From: Deltaproteobacteria bacterium
Lineage (GTDB): Bacteria; Myxococcota; XYA12-FULL-58-9; JABJBS01
DNA: 64,000 nt
Direction of reading: 5' to 3'
NCBI GenBank assembly: GCA_018668695.1
Contig: JABJBS010000310.1
Location: 1-64,000, forward strand
Part shown: positions 25,935 through 34,521 of the stretch, piece by piece
How the letters are laid out: the number at the start of each line of letters is the position of its first letter
How positions within the stretch are numbered: position 1 is the stretch's first letter
Made by a program: the position numbers and the translations under genes
The notes under the pieces: model-generated
What the model was told of the DNA's origin: nothing
The model's input: the letters and a program-made list of their open reading frames with translations, nothing else
The model's database searches: none

Positions 25935-26870
25935 TTACTCGGCAGGCTCAGTCTCAATGGGTTGGTCGATGATATGAAGAATTCCATTGTTTACATCGAT
26001 ATCTGCGTACGTGACTGTGGAACTCTCGTTGAGTCTAAGGTCTCCATCTGCACTGATTGATACGCTTGCTCCCGAGAGCATTTCCAGCGTGGTGAGCTCC
26101 TCAAGCGCCTCAGAATCGAGTACCCCGTTGGCAGCATGTGTTTGGCCCAGGGCTGCCGAAGAGCTTGAGTCCATCTCGACAGGATCGATGTCCACTGCAT
26201 TAAACCCAAAGTTGGCGGCAGCAAAAATCGTTAGGTTGATGTTATCGGTACCGAGGTCCAGGGAAAGCTGACCCGAGCGCTCCATGAGCTCTTTGAATTT
26301 GCTCAAACGTGGGTAGGAACTCACGATTTGAATCAAATCTATCCGGCTGCGCATGCTTGAAGAAAGCAGTGCTCCGTCTAGCACATGAACAATTCCGTTG
26401 TCTGCGACCCTATCGAGATTGGTCACCGTGGCTAGGCCATCGATGACAACTTTACCCTGGATGTATTGAAGATGAATTCGTTCCTGTAGAAGCGTGTTGC
26501 TCCAGGCGGTGTTCTGAGCCGCGTTGCCCGTCATTTCTCCCGCGATGATGTGGTATTGAAGTAGATCTGCCATTTGATCTGGAGTCAGCGCTGATAGATC
26601 TAGGTTGAGAGTTTCAAACGCGTCGTTGGTTGGTGCAAAAACAGTAAAGGGACCAGTTCCTTCGAGTACCGAGGCTAATCCGGTATTTTCCAATGCAGCG
26701 CTGAAGACTGAGAACTCCGGCATCGACGCCAGCATACTCGCAACGGTCACGGGCTCTGGCTCCGTATCTGTTGGATCTTCGTTTGGCACATCGCCGGTTG
26801 GACCCAAGCAGGCAGTGAGTGTCAAAACTGCAAAAATTGTGAAGCTTTGAAGTATCGGTCGTAAAAGCAT
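25935..26870 (-). CDS. Fasciclin (FAS1) domain lipoprotein
   Basis: A 311-residue lipoprotein (lipobox LTLTAC) with an acidic Asp/Glu/Pro-rich linker and two FAS1 domains. The first (about residues 42-170) is typical: FSVFSAALENTGL, GPFTVFAPTNDAF, LLQYHIIAGE and NGIVHVLDGAL. The second (about 175-305) is more divergent, with NLTIFAAANFGFN in place of the usual APTNxAF and ending NGILHIIDQPI. FAS1 domains mediate adhesion or surface contacts. AAAGGG precedes ATG 26870 and a strong terminator follows the gene, so it is a monocistronic unit. Confidence 0.92.
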   Translation of the reverse strand: MLLRPILQSFTIFAVLTLTACLGPTGDVPNEDPTDTEPEPVTVASMLASMPEFSVFSAALENTGLASVLEGTGPFTVFAPTNDAFETLNLDLSALTPDQMADLLQYHIIAGEMTGNAAQNTAWSNTLLQERIHLQYIQGKVVIDGLATVTNLDRVADNGIVHVLDGALLSSSMRSRIDLIQIVSSYPRLSKFKELMERSGQLSLDLGTDNINLTIFAAANFGFNAVDIDPVEMDSSSSAALGQTHAANGVLDSEALEELTTLEMLSGASVSISADGDLRLNESSTVTYADIDVNNGILHIIDQPIETEPAE

Positions 26871-27027
26871 TGAAAGCCCTTTCCATGGGTGAAGCTGGGA
26901 CTATCTTTAATCAAAGTAGGGGCAATGGGAAAGGGAAACACCCAAGTGAAAGGGTCGAATACCATAGGCTGTAGATTTTTTGAGTAATATTCGGTATGCT
27001 TGGTGGCTTAGTTTTAGGAGAATATCG

Positions 27028-27252
27028 GTGAGTAATTCTAAACAAGGTGGAGCTTTTGGCGTGTTGGTCTTGATTGCTGCATTGTTCGTCATTGGAGCTG
27101 GGGGGTTTTTGCTTTTTAAGATGCTTGGAGAGCATCAAGAAGCTCCTCGTCCCGAAACTCCGGTGCGTTACTTAAAACCCGCCGACTCCGAGAAAAATCC
27201 CCCCGCAAAATTCAGTGACGAAAAGGTCGACACCAACAAGATTATCCCCTGA
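27028..27252 (+). CDS. Small single-pass membrane protein
   Basis: A 74-residue protein starting at GTG 27028, seven bases after AGGAG (27016-27020). A short polar N-terminus precedes one membrane helix (FGVLVLIAALFVIGAGGFLLF), followed by a charged, proline-rich tail. A longer frame is open to 26980, but the ribosome-binding site supports the later start. Function unknown. It converges with the large coiled-coil gene, leaving only 18 bp between the two stops. Confidence 0.6.
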   Translation: MSNSKQGGAFGVLVLIAALFVIGAGGFLLFKMLGEHQEAPRPETPVRYLKPADSEKNPPAKFSDEKVDTNKIIP

Positions 27253-27270
27253 GGTATAAGGCCTCTTGGC

Positions 27271-30200
27271 TCAATGTTGAGATGCCTGCGAAACTCTATG
27301 TGCATTGCGTTCTAGCTGCCACATCACTTGTGTAATTTTGCTAAACCTAGCCCGGCTCATGGTGATGCCGTTGGAGTCTCCCAGGCTTGCCCGAAACGAT
27401 TGAATCTGATCTGCGTTCCAAATCGTTCCGTCAATTTCGATGCTCGCATCCTCTGGAATATTATTATTGTAGTTTCCACTTCTAAAAATATCGGCCACGG
27501 CATTTCTATGTCCACCTGCCCACGCACTAAACCGTGGATGGTCTTCGTAACTTGCAGCATTTCGAAGAACGTAGTTTTCACCAGCTTGGTTTTCGTTGAT
27601 GACTTCACCGATGACTTCACTTCGCTCATATCCCACGCCGGCGGTAAAATGTGTGCCAAGTGCTCCGCCTCCATTTTTTAGACTGCCTTTGCCCGTGCCC
27701 GCGAAGGTCGAGTATTTGACGGATGCTCGCGTGTATTGAGTCTCATAATCGGGCTCAGTCGCGCCAGGTGCTGATACGTCTTGTTGGCTAACGTTGACTC
27801 TAAGTGTAATCGAGGACTGCGCTCCCGGAATATTATGGAGTTGGGAAGTGATTCCGGTTTGAACTCCTTCGAGGAGTTCGCGGCTTACACCGGCGGCCGA
27901 GAGTTCCTGGTCGCTAAACGGTGGTGCCCCTTGAACGCCCAACATTTCACCGGCCAATTCAAGAATAGCAGGTGCGCCGCTCTGATGAATTGAGCGAGCT
28001 ACATTGCCGCCCATTTTAACCTGGAAATTAAAATTCCGAGTTTGAGTTGTATTAAGCTGATTGGCGTCTCTCTCAACTTCGCGCCATTGTACTTCTGCTC
28101 GTACATTAACGCTGCCAACATCCTTGATACTTGCTCCAAATTCGCCGTAGGCGGTTGTTGTATGTGTTGTGCTCTCGCCACGATGCTCGCCAGTAAGCGC
28201 ATCATACATCGATTGTTGGACCGCTTGTGTCTTCAAGCCTCCCTTAGCGTGAGCTGTAACAACTCCAGGAACTCCGAGCCTTGCTCTTACCGCTCCATCT
28301 ACGGAGATGTCGGTGCTATTGATACGCAGAACCGAATGGCGTGGTGGTTCTTGTGAGAATGGACCTACGCGCACAAGGTCATCAAAATTGTCTCTCGCAT
28401 CCGCCGGGACCTGATTTCTCGCTTCATTAATAATGGGGGCGTAAATTCTTTGCATAAGGTACCGTGCAGCATCTTCTTCGTTTGCAAATCGCAGTGCTAT
28501 TTTGCCACCGCCTTGTACTGTGACCTCTGTTCCCACACCCACAAGGCCGAAGAGAAATTCCGCTTCGACCCCAGCATTGACCATGGCCTTCAAATCGATG
28601 GCGACTTCAACGGAATCATTATCTGGGCGCTTAACGGAGACACCACTGCTAATCATACCTTGAAGCCAAGCTCTTCCTCCAACAACGCCAATGGTGCCTT
28701 GCACAGCAACCCCGCCTCCAACCCTAAAGTCGACTCGGCTTGATTCACCATTTTCATCTGCTGCAGCATGAATCAGTGCAGCCAATCCTGATTCATTCAG
28801 TACCAGAACATCGTTACGTATCATTTCCTCAAGCGCACCCGCATAGGCCTCTTCGGCTTGGCGTGTTTCAATCGTCTGAGCTTCAGTGAGCACATCTCCT
28901 GCAGCGGTTCGAATTTCGCGGACACCGGTTGTAAGAGCTCCTCTTCGATTACTGGCGGCTTCAATATAGCCATCCAGTAAACCAAGCTGCTCTTGGAGTT
29001 GGTCTTTGTGAGATTCAAGGCGCAGAATATCAGCTTGAAGCTTCGCTAATGAGCCTTGAAAGCGCCGGCCGTAAGTTCCCGATGCAACACTGAGTCTTGC
29101 TTCATCTGCTCGTCCCAGCTCACTTGTGGCGCTTGTTAGATGCGTGTCGGCTTCACCCGATAGCTGCATGGCAGCTGCTAGGTTTTCTCGGGCAAATGCG
29201 ATTTCTGAATCAACGCCGCTTAAATTCGTGCGAATGCTCTCTGCTCGCTGGCGGGCGCTGCCTGTATCGCCTTGGGCGAGGGCTCGGTTGGCTTGCCATG
29301 CGTGGTTCTCGGCGCTGCGCAGCGACTCTGAGGTTGAATCCAGCGACGTATTGGCTTCATCAACATTTTGTAACCCATGCTGGATAGCCGAATCAGCTTC
29401 GCTCAGATGGGTTTGCGCGTTGGCGGTTCGCCACTGCGCTTCAGCGGTTGTTCTAGCGGCTTGGCGCATACCTGGACTTGCTCCACGAACAGCTTGTTCC
29501 ATTGCGTCTTGGTAGTGCGTGAGAGAAGGGTAATTGCTGATGTTGTTTTGGACTTGAGCCATTCGACCTGTCCAAACCCGCATTACATTGATGTCATGTT
29601 GATAAGAGTTCAAGGCACCTTCGATAGCGCCACCTTGGTCTGCGTCGCGAGCGTTTCGGAAAGCAGTCTTGACCAAGAAAGGCGCCAATTGATTATCGGC
29701 GCTGTTAACGACTTGTCCGCTTCGACTTTCCGCGAGGGTTGCGATTGCAGCAAATCCAGAGAGCATCATTTCAAAATCTTGAGCGCCATCAAGTAGGGTT
29801 GAACGCAAGGTCGAAAAGTCACCACTTAAAGTAGATGCCTCGATGCGTGCGGTAGCAAGGAGTTCTAAGCCTTGAGCACTTTGTGCTTGGCGCATCTCCG
29901 GATTGGCTGAAATAGAGTTATTGATGTGCTCAAGAAATACTACGTAAGCATCCACTGTTTTAATCAGCTGCGGGTCTCGTGCCTCGGTGCGCAGTTCCTG
30001 GAGGGCGCTGATTTGATGCGTGAGATGATTTTCGCCGCGGTCATAGCCTTGGTTGTTGAAAAAGGTATTGTATTGCGTGCGCGTGAGGTCTCGCCAGTTG
30101 CCGGCATCTGCAAGTTTTTCGACGAGTGCTTGTTCTGCTGCTTCGCTGCGGGCACCGACAACCGCGCTAAAGATACGCGTGCGCGAACTCGCGTCGGTAC

Positions 30201-30468
30201 GGTTTTGAAAATAGGTATTGCGAGAGCTAAACCCGTCCCGTGCCTGGCCAGAGTTTTTAACTCTCATAAGGTTTAGTTGGCCGCTCTGCCGAACTCCATC
30301 CCATTTATCCAACGCGTCTATATCTGTGATTCCTGCCGCGTTGAGTGCCTCGCGAACGTCGGTCCGGGTTAAGTCGAGTACACCGTTTTGGTCTCCATCA
30401 AGTGCATCTAAAGTACGAAGTAATTCAGGAGTGAACGATTGATTGGGATTGAGTTGAGTAGCAGTCAT
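27271..30468 (-). CDS. Large coiled-coil and beta-rich protein with EF-hand-like N-terminus
   Basis: A 1065-residue protein of unknown family, started at ATG 30468 behind AGAGGA; a longer frame would overlap the upstream gene. No signal peptide or membrane helix is evident. Near residue 24 there is an EF-hand-type calcium loop (DGDQNGVLDLT) and a second helix-loop unit. A long helical middle (about residues 100-540) includes heptad-like stretches rich in Ala, Ser, Glu and Arg. The C-terminal half (about 600-1000) is beta-rich with Gly-Val alternation (VQGTIGVVGGRAWLQG), like large extracellular or barrel-type domains. It is the second gene of a two-gene operon, 25 bp after the 167-residue protein gene, and downstream of two CRP-type operators. 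Secretion by a leaderless route is possible (inference). Confidence 0.72.
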   Translation of the reverse strand: MTATQLNPNQSFTPELLRTLDALDGDQNGVLDLTRTDVREALNAAGITDIDALDKWDGVRQSGQLNLMRVKNSGQARDGFSSRNTYFQNRTDASSRTRIFSAVVGARSEAAEQALVEKLADAGNWRDLTRTQYNTFFNNQGYDRGENHLTHQISALQELRTEARDPQLIKTVDAYVVFLEHINNSISANPEMRQAQSAQGLELLATARIEASTLSGDFSTLRSTLLDGAQDFEMMLSGFAAIATLAESRSGQVVNSADNQLAPFLVKTAFRNARDADQGGAIEGALNSYQHDINVMRVWTGRMAQVQNNISNYPSLTHYQDAMEQAVRGASPGMRQAARTTAEAQWRTANAQTHLSEADSAIQHGLQNVDEANTSLDSTSESLRSAENHAWQANRALAQGDTGSARQRAESIRTNLSGVDSEIAFARENLAAAMQLSGEADTHLTSATSELGRADEARLSVASGTYGRRFQGSLAKLQADILRLESHKDQLQEQLGLLDGYIEAASNRRGALTTGVREIRTAAGDVLTEAQTIETRQAEEAYAGALEEMIRNDVLVLNESGLAALIHAAADENGESSRVDFRVGGGVAVQGTIGVVGGRAWLQGMISSGVSVKRPDNDSVEVAIDLKAMVNAGVEAEFLFGLVGVGTEVTVQGGGKIALRFANEEDAARYLMQRIYAPIINEARNQVPADARDNFDDLVRVGPFSQEPPRHSVLRINSTDISVDGAVRARLGVPGVVTAHAKGGLKTQAVQQSMYDALTGEHRGESTTHTTTAYGEFGASIKDVGSVNVRAEVQWREVERDANQLNTTQTRNFNFQVKMGGNVARSIHQSGAPAILELAGEMLGVQGAPPFSDQELSAAGVSRELLEGVQTGITSQLHNIPGAQSSITLRVNVSQQDVSAPGATEPDYETQYTRASVKYSTFAGTGKGSLKNGGGALGTHFTAGVGYERSEVIGEVINENQAGENYVLRNAASYEDHPRFSAWAGGHRNAVADIFRSGNYNNNIPEDASIEIDGTIWNADQIQSFRASLGDSNGITMSRARFSKITQVMWQLERNAHRVSQASQH

Positions 30469-30493
30469 TTTTTTCCTCTTTTGAGAAATGTTA

Positions 30494-30997
30494 TTAAGAG
30501 TTTTCGAGTTTGGTGTAGAAGGACTCAACGATTCGAATGAGCCATGTTTGAGCCGTTTTGTCGTATCGCCCAAGAGAGTTTGCACACGCTTCCACATCAC
30601 TCATGTTCATCTGGCCTTCGTCGTTGGCTACATACATGCACCACTGTGCCAAAGACTCAGGTGCGAGGGCTGCTGCTTGATACTTCAAATAGGCGTATAC
30701 ACAGTGGCGACTTCTTTCTGGGATGTCTTCGGCCCTTAGAACTGAGAAGAGTGCTTCGAGGTCGGCAAGGTCGAGGGGAGTATGGGGCAGTCGATTTACC
30801 TTTTCACCGTCTTGGGAAATGGTTAACGACCGATTCTCTTTGCCATGGGCGAAAGTGATTTGTACCGACCCCTTAGGCAGAGCCAGGATGCGATACGGAC
30901 CAACCTGAACGGGGGCAAGGCGCAGTGGGCTTGATTTTTGAGATGTCGTTGCCAACTTTCTCTTGGTTGGTGCTGGTTGTACTAAAGCTTGAAGCAT
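30494..30997 (-). CDS. Hypothetical 167-residue protein, first gene of the CRP-site operon
   Basis: A soluble protein without recognised family. The basic N-terminal 30 residues are followed by a small beta-rich region (YRILALPKGSVQITFAH) and then a helical half with many acidic residues and two Cys/Trp-containing blocks (QWCMYVANDEGQM, TWLIRIVESFY). ATG 30997 lies after AGGAG. Its position 25 bp before the 1065-residue gene recalls chaperone/effector or small partner/large partner gene pairs, but no chaperone motif is identifiable. It is the first gene downstream of the twin CRP-type palindromes. Confidence 0.65.
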   Translation of the reverse strand: MLQALVQPAPTKRKLATTSQKSSPLRLAPVQVGPYRILALPKGSVQITFAHGKENRSLTISQDGEKVNRLPHTPLDLADLEALFSVLRAEDIPERSRHCVYAYLKYQAAALAPESLAQWCMYVANDEGQMNMSDVEACANSLGRYDKTAQTWLIRIVESFYTKLENS

Positions 30998-31071
30998 TGT
31001 GCTCTCCTGGTGTTACGCGCTGCGTGTAGGTACTTGTCGGTTGACGCCTTGAGTGGTTCAAAAAAGTCAGT

Positions 31072-31084
31072 TCGATATTCGATA
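31072..31084 (-). promoter_or_regulatory. Candidate -10 region of the CRP-site operon
   Basis: On the minus strand this segment contains two TATCGA hexamers (31084-31079 and 31077-31072). If the first is the -10 element, transcription would start near 31072. The nearer CRP-type palindrome (centre 31114.5) would then sit at about -42, as in class II activation, and the distal one near -84. This is inference from spacing only. Confidence 0.35.
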
Positions 31085-31106
31085 AGTGGCTGATTTTTCT
31101 GACATC

Positions 31107-31122
31107 TGTGATGGAGATCACA
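31107..31122. promoter_or_regulatory. CRP/FNR-type operator, proximal
   Basis: A perfect inverted repeat TGTGA-N6-TCACA (spacer TGGAGA), identical to the half-site consensus recognised by the cAMP receptor protein in proteobacteria. It lies 110 bp before the start of the 167-residue gene, in the only non-coding gap between that gene and the adenylate cyclase gene. Confidence 0.75.
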
Positions 31123-31148
31123 CGAGGAAGATCACTCTAAAACTAAAG

Positions 31149-31164
31149 TGTGATGGGGATCACA
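31149..31164. promoter_or_regulatory. CRP/FNR-type operator, distal
   Basis: A second perfect TGTGA-N6-TCACA palindrome (spacer TGGGGA). Its centre is 42 bp from that of the first copy, four helical turns, so two dimers would bind on the same face of the DNA. It ends 22 bp before the cyclase gene's stop codon. Confidence 0.75.
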
Positions 31165-31185
31165 AAGGAATGTGGGAAGAATCTT

Positions 31186-32811
31186 TTAAGCTTGAGTAAC
31201 GGAGTCGAGATTCATCTCGGAGTAAGTGGTTTGCTCACTGCTCCAGGCTCGATAGAGCTTCACTGGCTTTTGCTTGCCTTTAACTTCTGTGGGCGGAAGC
31301 TCGGTTGCATTGTTCGGGGAGCCGACACGTTTGAATGTGGCTTCGTCGCAGATGACTTCGCCCGCTTCTGCGATAGACGATAGACGGCTCGATAAGTTTA
31401 CGGCATCACCAATAACCGTATATTCCATACGCCGGCGCGCTCCGATGTTACCGGCAACACAGACGCCGCTGGCGAGTCCAATCCCGATTTCAATGGGGCT
31501 TTGTCCCCGTTTTTCGCGCTCGTTGTTTAGCTGTAAAAGCTCTTTTTGCATCGTGATAGCAGCCTGAACCGCTTTCGAGGCATCATCTTCTTTAGAAAGA
31601 GGTGGTCCCCAAAGAGCCATAATGGCATCGCCGATGAATTTATCGAGGATACCATCGTGGTTGAAGATAACTTCAACCATTCTGTCAAAGTATTCGTTAA
31701 GGAGAACAACGACGTCTCGGGCAGCGCTTCGTTCAGTAAGGCTTGTAAAGCCTCGAATATCCGCGAACATCACAGTTACTTCTTGTTCGTTTCCGCCGCG
31801 CTTTAAGCTCACCTGATTGTTGATAACCTGTTCAACGAGAACGGGGGAGAGGAAACGCTCGAGTGATTGCCGAGTCTGAGCCGCCCGGGCCAGCCTCTGG
31901 GCCATATGTGCGTTGGCAAGAGCCATCCCGGCACCCGTTGCTACGGCCGTAAACATATCGAGGTCTGTTGGGGTGAAGGCACCGATTTGCCCGCTGTGCG
32001 ATAGTAAAACGATGCCGAATACCTCAGTTTTATCCAAGAGTGGCACGCACATCACAGAACGCATACCACTTGCCATCACACTTTTGGCTTCGGCAAAGCG
32101 CTCATCTGATTGCACATCAGCGGCAAGAATACCGGAGCGATTTTCAACAGCTGCGTCGACAATGGTACGGCTGATATTCAAGCTTTCGGTCGCTGGTGTG
32201 GTCCCCACAGAAGCAACAAGTTTGAGATCATCGAGATTATCATTTTGATAGAGCAGAACCATTCCGCGCTCTGGTTTTAATACTTCTTTGGTGACATCCA
32301 GAATCTTCTGGCACAAAAGCTCGATGTTGTTGATTTGGCTGAGTTCGCTTAATGCTTGAAGCGTGGCTTGTAGGCGGCTGAAAGTGAGGTCGCTTTCTTT
32401 TTCCTGCTCGGTATGAAGCCCTTTGATTAACTCGTCGATGGATGATGCTTTGAGAACTTGCGTGCCGAGAGCTTGGGAGTTTTCTGCAAAGCTGATTTCC
32501 GCCAGTTCACGAAGCGTGAAGGTAAATTTGCTTCGGCCTACGGAGATTTCGTCTCCATGAAAGAGCCGGCATGTCGCGACCGGTCGTTCGTTGACATAAG
32601 AACCATTTGAGCTGTGGAGATCTACCAGGTGGAAGTCCGCACCTTCACGTACAATTTTAGCGTGTGTTTTGGAAATAAGCGGGTCTTGGAGCGGAATTGT
32701 ATTTGCGGGCGAGCGGCCAATCGTTTCAAGATTGCGCTTTAAAACAATCGGGGACCCTGAGTTTGCCTCGGCATTTGGAATAGGGACCAGGCTTGCTTGT
32801 ATTTGTTTCAC
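31186..32811 (-). CDS. FHA-GAF class III adenylate cyclase
   Basis: A 541-residue cytoplasmic protein with three domains. An FHA domain (about residues 20-100; ETIGRSPAN, SKTHAKI, SSNGSYVNE) binds phosphothreonine. A GAF domain (about 155-305) follows. The class III nucleotidyl cyclase domain (about 340-525) carries the metal-binding VMFADIRGFTSL, LDKFIGDAIMALWG and YTVIGDAVNLSSRL. The Lys in LDKFIGD and the Asp in VIGDAVN are the adenine-selecting pair, and the Arg of SSRL is the transition-state residue, so ATP is the predicted substrate. The start is GTG 32811 behind AGGA. It lies directly upstream of two CRP-type operators and their operon, which suggests a local cAMP circuit (inference). 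Confidence 0.92.
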   Translation of the reverse strand: MKQIQASLVPIPNAEANSGSPIVLKRNLETIGRSPANTIPLQDPLISKTHAKIVREGADFHLVDLHSSNGSYVNERPVATCRLFHGDEISVGRSKFTFTLRELAEISFAENSQALGTQVLKASSIDELIKGLHTEQEKESDLTFSRLQATLQALSELSQINNIELLCQKILDVTKEVLKPERGMVLLYQNDNLDDLKLVASVGTTPATESLNISRTIVDAAVENRSGILAADVQSDERFAEAKSVMASGMRSVMCVPLLDKTEVFGIVLLSHSGQIGAFTPTDLDMFTAVATGAGMALANAHMAQRLARAAQTRQSLERFLSPVLVEQVINNQVSLKRGGNEQEVTVMFADIRGFTSLTERSAARDVVVLLNEYFDRMVEVIFNHDGILDKFIGDAIMALWGPPLSKEDDASKAVQAAITMQKELLQLNNEREKRGQSPIEIGIGLASGVCVAGNIGARRRMEYTVIGDAVNLSSRLSSIAEAGEVICDEATFKRVGSPNNATELPPTEVKGKQKPVKLYRAWSSEQTTYSEMNLDSVTQA

Positions 32812-32955
32812 TCAAATTTCCTTATAGATCCAAGAGCGGCTTGGGCTCCTGCAGCATAGGCTTACTTAGTGTGTCCATGCTATCTTAAGAAAGGCGGCTC
32901 TTACCAGGGCTAATCCTTACAAAACAGCTCGTATTCTTAACTTTATATCAAGAAT

Positions 32956-34377
32956 TTACTCAATATATCCAAGTGCTTTTAGGGACTCCATGTCCTGCTT
33001 TTTGGCTTCCTTAGGAACTCGTGTCATCCCAGTTTTTAAGTATGTTGTTAGAATTTTTTTAAGCTCCGTGGCGATAGGGTCCGTGATTGGGAGCAGGGCG
33101 TCCTCGGATGCGAGGGAACCTCGCTTAAACAACTCATACTTACCTTTGACGATTTCATAGGATGGGAACTGGCGCGTTGATTTACGGTGAAGAATAAGTG
33201 TGTGGCTCGGCGAACGGACGGCTGCCTGCTGAGCAAATAGATGCTCTGAGAAAACATAAGGGCTGGGCTTCTCGGTTCCCTGAATAACTGCATGTAAATT
33301 TTTTCCGCGGGCCTCAGGCCAAAGGGGCAGCTCTAGAAGACTCATAATCGTGGGTGCCACATCCACGGTTTGGGTGAGCGCGGAGCTTGTTTGAGCTTGG
33401 CTACCGGGGACCCGTAACACCAACGGAACTTTTACGGACGGTTCATAGAGTCCACCATGATGAAAGTAGAGTTCGTTTTCGCCGAGATTTTCACCATGAT
33501 CACTGGTGAAAACGATAATCGTATTATCCCAGAGTCCTTTTTCTTCAAGTGCTCTCTGAAGCTCACCCAGACCAGCATCAACCTCTAAGACTTCGTCATT
33601 GTAGTACTCTAGCAAAGGCTTTGTTTCTTGGTGCTGCTTAAACGCTTTCTTGAACCATGGGTTGTTTCGCTGAAACCCGGGAGAGGCCTTGATGGCCCTG
33701 TCCATGGGGACCGATTCGCTAAGCAAGCGGTCACGGTGCTGTCCCGGGAGGTAGCTTTCGTAGGGAGAGTGCGGGTCAACCATGTGGAGCCACATAAAAA
33801 AAGGCTTTTCCTCAGTATTTTGACTGAGCAAGGTCATGCCTTCCTTAACGGTTTTCGTGGCCGTTCGGTTCTCGCGGGTGGCTGGAATGATTTTTTCAAA
33901 ACCTTGTCCAAGGTTGGATACGTTGGGGTTTAAATGAGGAAACCCAATGACCGCTGCCGTAAAGTATCCGGCATTTTGAAGCGACTCGGCGAGGGTTGTG
34001 GCATCGTCATCGATTCCGCCCTGGTTATCATAAATCCCATGATCTCGGGGGTACAAGGATGTCATGAGGCTGACATGCGATGGGGTGGTGAGCATTGAGT
34101 TTGAATAAGAATTTCTAAAATGCCACCCATTTTGAGCCAAAGCATGGAGGTTGGGCATGCTCACTGGTCCGCCGTCCAGGCTTGAGACATCACCTCGCAT
34201 CGTATCGGCGGTAATGAGGATGACGTTTAATGGGTCAACGGGAGCTTTGGGTTGGTTTGGCACTTCGGTCGCAGCTGGTTTAGCTGGGCGGGGCAGTGGC
34301 TGGTCAGATTGACACCCAAGAGAGAGGCACCAAAAAAGGCCTGGAACGATGAGAGCTGGATAAGGAAATCTCTTCAT
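32956..34377 (-). CDS. Sulfatase-fold lipoprotein with Thr at the formylglycine position
   Basis: A 473-residue lipoprotein (lipobox LSLGC). It has the alkaline-phosphatase/sulfatase fold: metal-binding NVILITADTMRGD, the nucleophile loop TTPSHVSLMTSLYP, MWLHMVDPHSPY, and the second metal site FTSDHGENLGE. In true sulfatases the nucleophile loop is C/S-x-P-S-R, with Cys or Ser converted to formylglycine. Here T97 takes that place and His replaces the Arg, so it may act as a phosphodiesterase, phosphotransferase or other hydrolase with Thr as nucleophile rather than a sulfatase. It is divergent from the glycosyltransferase operon at 34522 and lies upstream of the cyclase gene on the same strand. 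Confidence 0.85.
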   Translation of the reverse strand: MKRFPYPALIVPGLFWCLSLGCQSDQPLPRPAKPAATEVPNQPKAPVDPLNVILITADTMRGDVSSLDGGPVSMPNLHALAQNGWHFRNSYSNSMLTTPSHVSLMTSLYPRDHGIYDNQGGIDDDATTLAESLQNAGYFTAAVIGFPHLNPNVSNLGQGFEKIIPATRENRTATKTVKEGMTLLSQNTEEKPFFMWLHMVDPHSPYESYLPGQHRDRLLSESVPMDRAIKASPGFQRNNPWFKKAFKQHQETKPLLEYYNDEVLEVDAGLGELQRALEEKGLWDNTIIVFTSDHGENLGENELYFHHGGLYEPSVKVPLVLRVPGSQAQTSSALTQTVDVAPTIMSLLELPLWPEARGKNLHAVIQGTEKPSPYVFSEHLFAQQAAVRSPSHTLILHRKSTRQFPSYEIVKGKYELFKRGSLASEDALLPITDPIATELKKILTTYLKTGMTRVPKEAKKQDMESLKALGYIE

Positions 34378-34521
34378 TTAACTTCTATCGCGCGAGCAGG
34401 TCGTTGTCGCAAGTAAAATCGTTGAATCGTTTAAGTATAGAATATTGAATATAAAAAAATTGGCAATGAATGGGTTCGGGCAACCCTGGTTTCATAAGGC
34501 CCAGAGTGATAACTTAATGTT

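Noticed and set aside
26980-27027. N-terminal extension of the small membrane protein at 27028
   Set aside because: AGGAG at 27016-27020 fits the GTG at 27028; the extension has no ribosome-binding site.
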